16,557 nt of DNA from an uncultured Clostridia bacterium (GTDB lineage: Bacteria > Bacillota > Clostridia > Christensenellales > Aristaeellaceae), in the NCBI GenBank assembly GCA_934647305.1, contig CAKUFI010000059.1:1-16557 (forward strand). The letters run 5' to 3'. Position numbers and translations under genes: made by a program. The first letter of the stretch is position 1. Every line of letters starts with the position of its first letter. The notes below the pieces were generated by a model. The model searched no databases. It was not told the DNA's origin and saw only the letters and a list, made by a program, of their open reading frames with translations. Below are positions 13,316 through 16,557 of the stretch, piece by piece.

Positions 13316-13328
13316 TTTGTGGTATACT
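13300..13328 (+). promoter_or_regulatory. Promoter of nrdDG
   Basis: TATACT at 13323-13328 is preceded by TGG, giving an extended -10. The -35 position (13300-13305, CAGCTA) is a poor match and overlaps NrdR-like box 2. Start expected near 13335, leaving a leader of about 90 nt. Confidence 0.65.
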
Positions 13329-13424
13329 TACTCTATTACTCGGCATATGATGGAAACAGGTGGACAGCCCTTCCCCATGCCGGATTAGCTACCTATATAT
13401 TACACAGCAGGAGAAATACATGCC

Positions 13425-15599
13425 ATGAAGATTATCAAGCGAAGCGGTACGGAGGCTGCGTTTGATCTGACCAAGATCATTTCTGCCGTCTCACGCGCCA
13501 ATCACGACACGGACGAGGCGCATCGCCTGCCCGCAGACCGCATCCGCGAGCTGGCCATCGCGGTCGAGCATGACTGTCAGGCCATGAACCGCGCCCCCTC
13601 GGTCGAGGAGATTCAGGAGCTGGTCGAGACCAAGCTGATGGAGTTCGGCGCGTTCGAGGTGGCCAAGCAATACATCCGCTACCGCTACACCCGCTCCCTC
13701 GTGCGCAAGTCCAACACCACCGACAACCGCATCCTCTCCCTGATCGAGTGCAACAACGAGGAGGTCAAGCAGGAGAACTCCAACAAGAACCCGGCCGTCA
13801 ACAGCGTGCAGCGCGACTACATGGCCGGCGAGGTCAGCAAGGACATCACCCGCCGCCTGCTGCTGCCGCGCGACGTGGTCGAGGCGCACGAGCAGGGCAT
13901 CATCCACTTCCACGACGCGGACTACTACGCGCAGCACATGCACAACTGCGACCTGGTGAACCTGGAGGACATGCTGCAGAACGGCACGGTCATCAGCGGC
14001 ACCATGATTGAAAAGCCGCACTCCTTCTCCACCGCCTGCAACATCGCCACTCAGATCATCGCGCAGGTCGCCAGCAACCAGTACGGCGGCCAGAGCATTT
14101 CGCTCGCGCATCTGGCGCTGTTTGTGCAGGTCTCGCGCGAGAAAATCCGCCGGGACGTGCTGGAGGAGGTGTCGCTGCTGGGCGGCACGGCCGACGAGTC
14201 CGCCATCTCTCAGGTGGTGGAGCGCCGCCTCCGCGACGAGATCAACAAGGGCGTGCAGACCATACAGTATCAGGTGGTCACGCTGATGACCACGAACGGT
14301 CAGGCGCCGTTTGTGACGGTGTTCATGTACCTGGGCGAGGCCAAAACCCCTCAGGAAAAGAAGGACCTGGCGCTGATCATCGAGGAAACGCTTCAGCAGC
14401 GCTACGAGGGCGTGAAGAACGAGGCGGGCGTGTACGTCACCCCGGCCTTCCCCAAGCTGATCTACGTGCTCGAGGAGGACAACATCCACGAGGACTCCGA
14501 ATACTACTACCTGACCCGCCTGGCCGCCAAGTGCACCGCCCGGCGCATGGTGCCCGACTACATTTCCGAAAAGAAGATGCTCGAGCTCAAGGTGGACAAG
14601 AACGGCGAGGGTCACTGCTATACCTGCATGGGCTGCCGCTCCTTCCTGACCCCCTATGTCGACGAAAACGGCAAGCCCAAGTACTACGGCCGGTTCAACC
14701 AGGGCGTGGTCACGATCAACCTGCCGGACGTGGCGCTGTCCTCGGGCGGCGACCCCGACCTGTTCTGGAAGATCTTCGACGAGCGGCTGGAGCTGTGCCA
14801 CAAGGCGCTCATGTGCCGCCACAACCGCCTCAAGGGCACGCTGTCCGACGCCGCGCCCATCCTCTGGCAGTACGGCGCGCTCAGCCGCCTGAAAAAGGGC
14901 GAGACCATCGACAAGCTGCTCTACGGCGGCTACTCGACCATCTCGCTGGGCTACGCGGGCCTGTACGAGTGCGTCAAGTACATGACCGGCAAGAGCCACA
15001 CCGATCCGGGCGCGACCCCCTTCGCGCTGGAGATCATGAACCACATGAACGCCGCCTGCCGCCGCTGGAAGGAAGAGCACAACATCGACTTCAGCCTCTA
15101 CGGCACGCCGCTCGAGAGCACCACCTACAAGTTCGCCAAGTGCCTGCAGCGCCGCTTCGGCGTCATCCCCGGCGTGACCGACAAGGGCTACATCACCAAC
15201 AGCTACCACGTCCACGTCACCGAGGAAATCGACGCCTTCACCAAGCTGGGCTTCGAGGCGCAGTTCCAGCACCTCTCTCCCGGCGGCGCGATCAGCTACG
15301 TCGAAGTGCCCAACATGCAGCACAACATCGAGGCCGTGCTGCAGGTGATGAAGTTCATCTACGACCACATCATCTACGCCGAGCTCAACACCAAGAGCGA
15401 CTACTGCCAGGTCTGCGGCTTCGACGGCGAAATCCAGATCGTCGAGGAGGACGGCAAGCTGATCTGGGAATGCCCCAACTGCAAGAACCGCGACCAGGAC
15501 AAGATGAACGTCGCCCGGCGCACCTGCGGCTACATCGGCACCCAGTTCTGGAATCAGGGCCGCACACAGGAAATCCGCGACCGCGTGCTGCACCTGTAA
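13425..15599 (+). CDS. nrdD: Anaerobic (class III) ribonucleoside-triphosphate reductase
   Basis: Oxygen-sensitive glycyl-radical enzyme reducing NTPs to dNTPs, essential for anaerobic DNA synthesis. The 724-residue protein starts with an ATP-cone allosteric domain (about 1-95; KIIKRSGTEAAFDLTKI), as in forms whose overall activity is controlled by dATP/ATP. The active-site cysteine lies in MGCRSFL (Cys404). A C-terminal zinc site uses Cys661, Cys664, Cys683 and Cys686. The glycyl radical site is RRTCGYIG (Gly702), about 22 residues from the end. The start has AGGAG 11 nt upstream. The activase nrdG follows 17 nt later, and the promoter carries paired NrdR-like boxes. All key residues are present. 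Confidence 0.98.
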   Translation: MKIIKRSGTEAAFDLTKIISAVSRANHDTDEAHRLPADRIRELAIAVEHDCQAMNRAPSVEEIQELVETKLMEFGAFEVAKQYIRYRYTRSLVRKSNTTDNRILSLIECNNEEVKQENSNKNPAVNSVQRDYMAGEVSKDITRRLLLPRDVVEAHEQGIIHFHDADYYAQHMHNCDLVNLEDMLQNGTVISGTMIEKPHSFSTACNIATQIIAQVASNQYGGQSISLAHLALFVQVSREKIRRDVLEEVSLLGGTADESAISQVVERRLRDEINKGVQTIQYQVVTLMTTNGQAPFVTVFMYLGEAKTPQEKKDLALIIEETLQQRYEGVKNEAGVYVTPAFPKLIYVLEEDNIHEDSEYYYLTRLAAKCTARRMVPDYISEKKMLELKVDKNGEGHCYTCMGCRSFLTPYVDENGKPKYYGRFNQGVVTINLPDVALSSGGDPDLFWKIFDERLELCHKALMCRHNRLKGTLSDAAPILWQYGALSRLKKGETIDKLLYGGYSTISLGYAGLYECVKYMTGKSHTDPGATPFALEIMNHMNAACRRWKEEHNIDFSLYGTPLESTTYKFAKCLQRRFGVIPGVTDKGYITNSYHVHVTEEIDAFTKLGFEAQFQHLSPGGAISYVEVPNMQHNIEAVLQVMKFIYDHIIYAELNTKSDYCQVCGFDGEIQIVEEDGKLIWECPNCKNRDQDKMNVARRTCGYIGTQFWNQGRTQEIRDRVLHL

Positions 15600-15616
15600 A
15601 AAAAGAGGCGAACACC

Positions 15617-16210
15617 ATGCACTACGGAGCCATCAAGAAAACCGACATCGCCAACGGCGAGGGCGTGCGCGTGTCGCTGTTCGTGTCCGGCTGCACCAAC
15701 CACTGCGAGCACTGCTTCCAGCCCGAAACCTGGGCCTTCGACTACGGCAGAGAGTTCACCGCTCAGACCGAGGAGGAAATCCTTCAGGCACTCTCCCCGT
15801 CCTACATCAACGGCCTGACCGTGCTGGGCGGCGAGCCCTTCGAGCCCGAAAACCAGCGCGCGCTCGTCCCCTTCCTCAGGCGCGTCCGCCAGACCTTCCC
15901 CCGCAAAACCATCTGGTGCTATACCGGCTTCGTGCTCGAGGACGAACTGCTGCGCGAAGGCTCCCACCCCCGCTGCGAGGTCACCGACGAAATGCTCTCC
16001 CTGCTCGACGTGCTCGTCGACGGCCGCTTCGTCGAGGCCCTCAAGGACATCTCTCTCCCCTTCCGCGGCTCCTCCAATCAACGCATCATCCGATTGGGGG
16101 AGGAACGTTGGGGAGACGCTGGGGAGGCCGCCTTTTTGAAAAAGGCGCCTCCCCAGACCCCACCCGGAAAACACTTTGATCCGCATGACGAAAAACATAT
16201 AGTTATGTGA
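15617..16210 (+). CDS. nrdG: Anaerobic ribonucleotide reductase activating protein, with a repeat-derived tail
   Basis: Radical SAM activase that abstracts hydrogen from the NrdD glycine to create the glycyl radical. The cluster motif is SGCTNHCEHC (Cys26, Cys30, Cys33; CX3CX2C), with GGEP near residue 76. The conserved domain runs to FRGSSNQRIIRL (about 149-160), where NrdG proteins normally end soon after. Here another 37 residues follow (GEERWGDAGEAAFLKKAPPQ...), encoded by a palindromic repeat and the start of the 107-bp tandem array; the stop at 16208-16210 is inside the first array copy. The core is intact, so activity is expected. The tail probably replaced the original few C-terminal residues. 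It is co-transcribed with nrdD; the ribosome site (AAAGAGG) is modest. Confidence 0.94.
   Translation: MHYGAIKKTDIANGEGVRVSLFVSGCTNHCEHCFQPETWAFDYGREFTAQTEEEILQALSPSYINGLTVLGGEPFEPENQRALVPFLRRVRQTFPRKTIWCYTGFVLEDELLREGSHPRCEVTDEMLSLLDVLVDGRFVEALKDISLPFRGSSNQRIIRLGEERWGDAGEAAFLKKAPPQTPPGKHFDPHDEKHIVM
16119..16156. repeat. 38-bp long palindrome inside the 3' end of nrdG
   Basis: CTGGGGAGG pairs with CCTCCCCAG (16119-16127/16148-16156), and CGCCTTTTT with AAAAAGGCG (16129-16137/16139-16147). The result is an 18-bp stem with one bulged C at 16128 and a central G. The pattern GGGGAGGCCGCCTTTTT looks like a dispersed repeat I recall from gut clostridia. It is translated as part of the NrdG tail. 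Confidence 0.8.
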
Positions 16211-16557
16211 TTCCCCGAATGCGGCGTGGTACAGGGCGGTGCGGAGAGAAGCGTTGTTCCTCCTGACAAGGCAGAAAGCACTTTGATCCGCGTAACGAAA
16301 ATCATATAGTTATGTGATTCCCCGAATGCGGCGTGGTACAGGGCGGTGCGGAGAGAAGCGTTTTTCCTCCTGACAAGGCAGAAAGCACTTTGATCCGCAT
16401 GACGAAAATCATATAGTTATGTGATTCCCCGAATGCGGCGTGGTACAGGGCGGTGCGGAGAGAAGCGTTGTTCCTCCTGACAAGGCAGAAAGCACTTTGA
16501 TCCGCATGACGAAAAACATATAGCTATGTGGTTCCCCGAATGCGGCGTGGTACAGGG
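16172..16557. repeat. Tandem repeat, exact 107-bp period, at least 3.6 copies
   Basis: Copies begin at 16172, 16279, 16386 and 16493 (each CACTTTGATCCGC) and the array runs off the right edge. Copies differ at only a few sites: copy 2 has CGTAACG instead of CATGACG, copies 2 and 3 have AAAATC instead of AAAAAC, and copy 4 has TAGCTATGTGG instead of TAGTTATGTGA. Each unit has a small inverted repeat around CATATAGTTATG and a G-rich stretch, GGTACAGGGCGGTGCGGAG. No unique spacers separate the copies and no ORF is conserved through them beyond the nrdG stop in copy 1. 16211-16557 has no gene. Confidence 0.92.

Noticed and set aside
13491..15593. 700-codon minus-strand frame opposite nrdD
   Set aside because: It is a shadow of nrdD, whose motifs are all intact on the plus strand.
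16172..16557. CRISPR-like array
   Set aside because: Copies are contiguous 107-bp units with no unique spacers and no cas genes are in the window.

Overview
The window is GC-rich DNA from what looks like an anaerobic Gram-positive bacterium, most likely a high-GC gut-type clostridium. The evidence is the oxygen-sensitive class III ribonucleotide reductase (nrdDG), RNA-level control typical of Firmicutes (a PyrR attenuator and a T-box), strong AGGAGG-type ribosome binding sites, sigma-A-like promoters, and a class B sortase beside an IPKTG-anchored surface protein. The species cannot be fixed from the sequence alone.

Layout, left to right. 1-255 holds no gene. 256-1724 (-) is a large serine recombinase preceded by an overlapping 39-residue ORF. 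1776-3891 (+) is a pyrimidine salvage unit: promoter, PyrR-binding attenuator, pyrR and a uracil permease. 3892-4562 is a noncoding array of covarying hairpins, the most unusual structure in the window. 4767-6122 (+) is a radical SAM/SPASM-like enzyme of unproven function. It converges on glyA (serine hydroxymethyltransferase, 6186-7424, -). 7489-10490 (-) is a class B sortase and its probable substrate, a Cys-rich cell-wall protein with a Pro/Thr stalk. 10791-12495 (-) is a sodium:alanine/glycine-type symporter behind a T-box leader. 12545-13207 (-) is a Crp/Fnr-type regulator, divergent from nrdD-nrdG (13425-16210, +). The shared intergenic region carries two NrdR-box-like sites 31 bp apart. 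16172 to the right edge is an exact-period 107-bp tandem repeat.

Most genes are conserved housekeeping functions under recognisable control: uracil uptake by PyrR attenuation, amino-acid uptake by T-box, and anaerobic dNTP synthesis probably by NrdR. The less ordinary material is the hairpin array abutting the permease stop codon, the 107-bp array, the repeat-derived tail of NrdG, the microprotein coupled to the recombinase, and the sortase/substrate pair with a strong internal terminator. No CRISPR array, rRNA or tRNA gene was seen, and no complete mobile element could be delimited.
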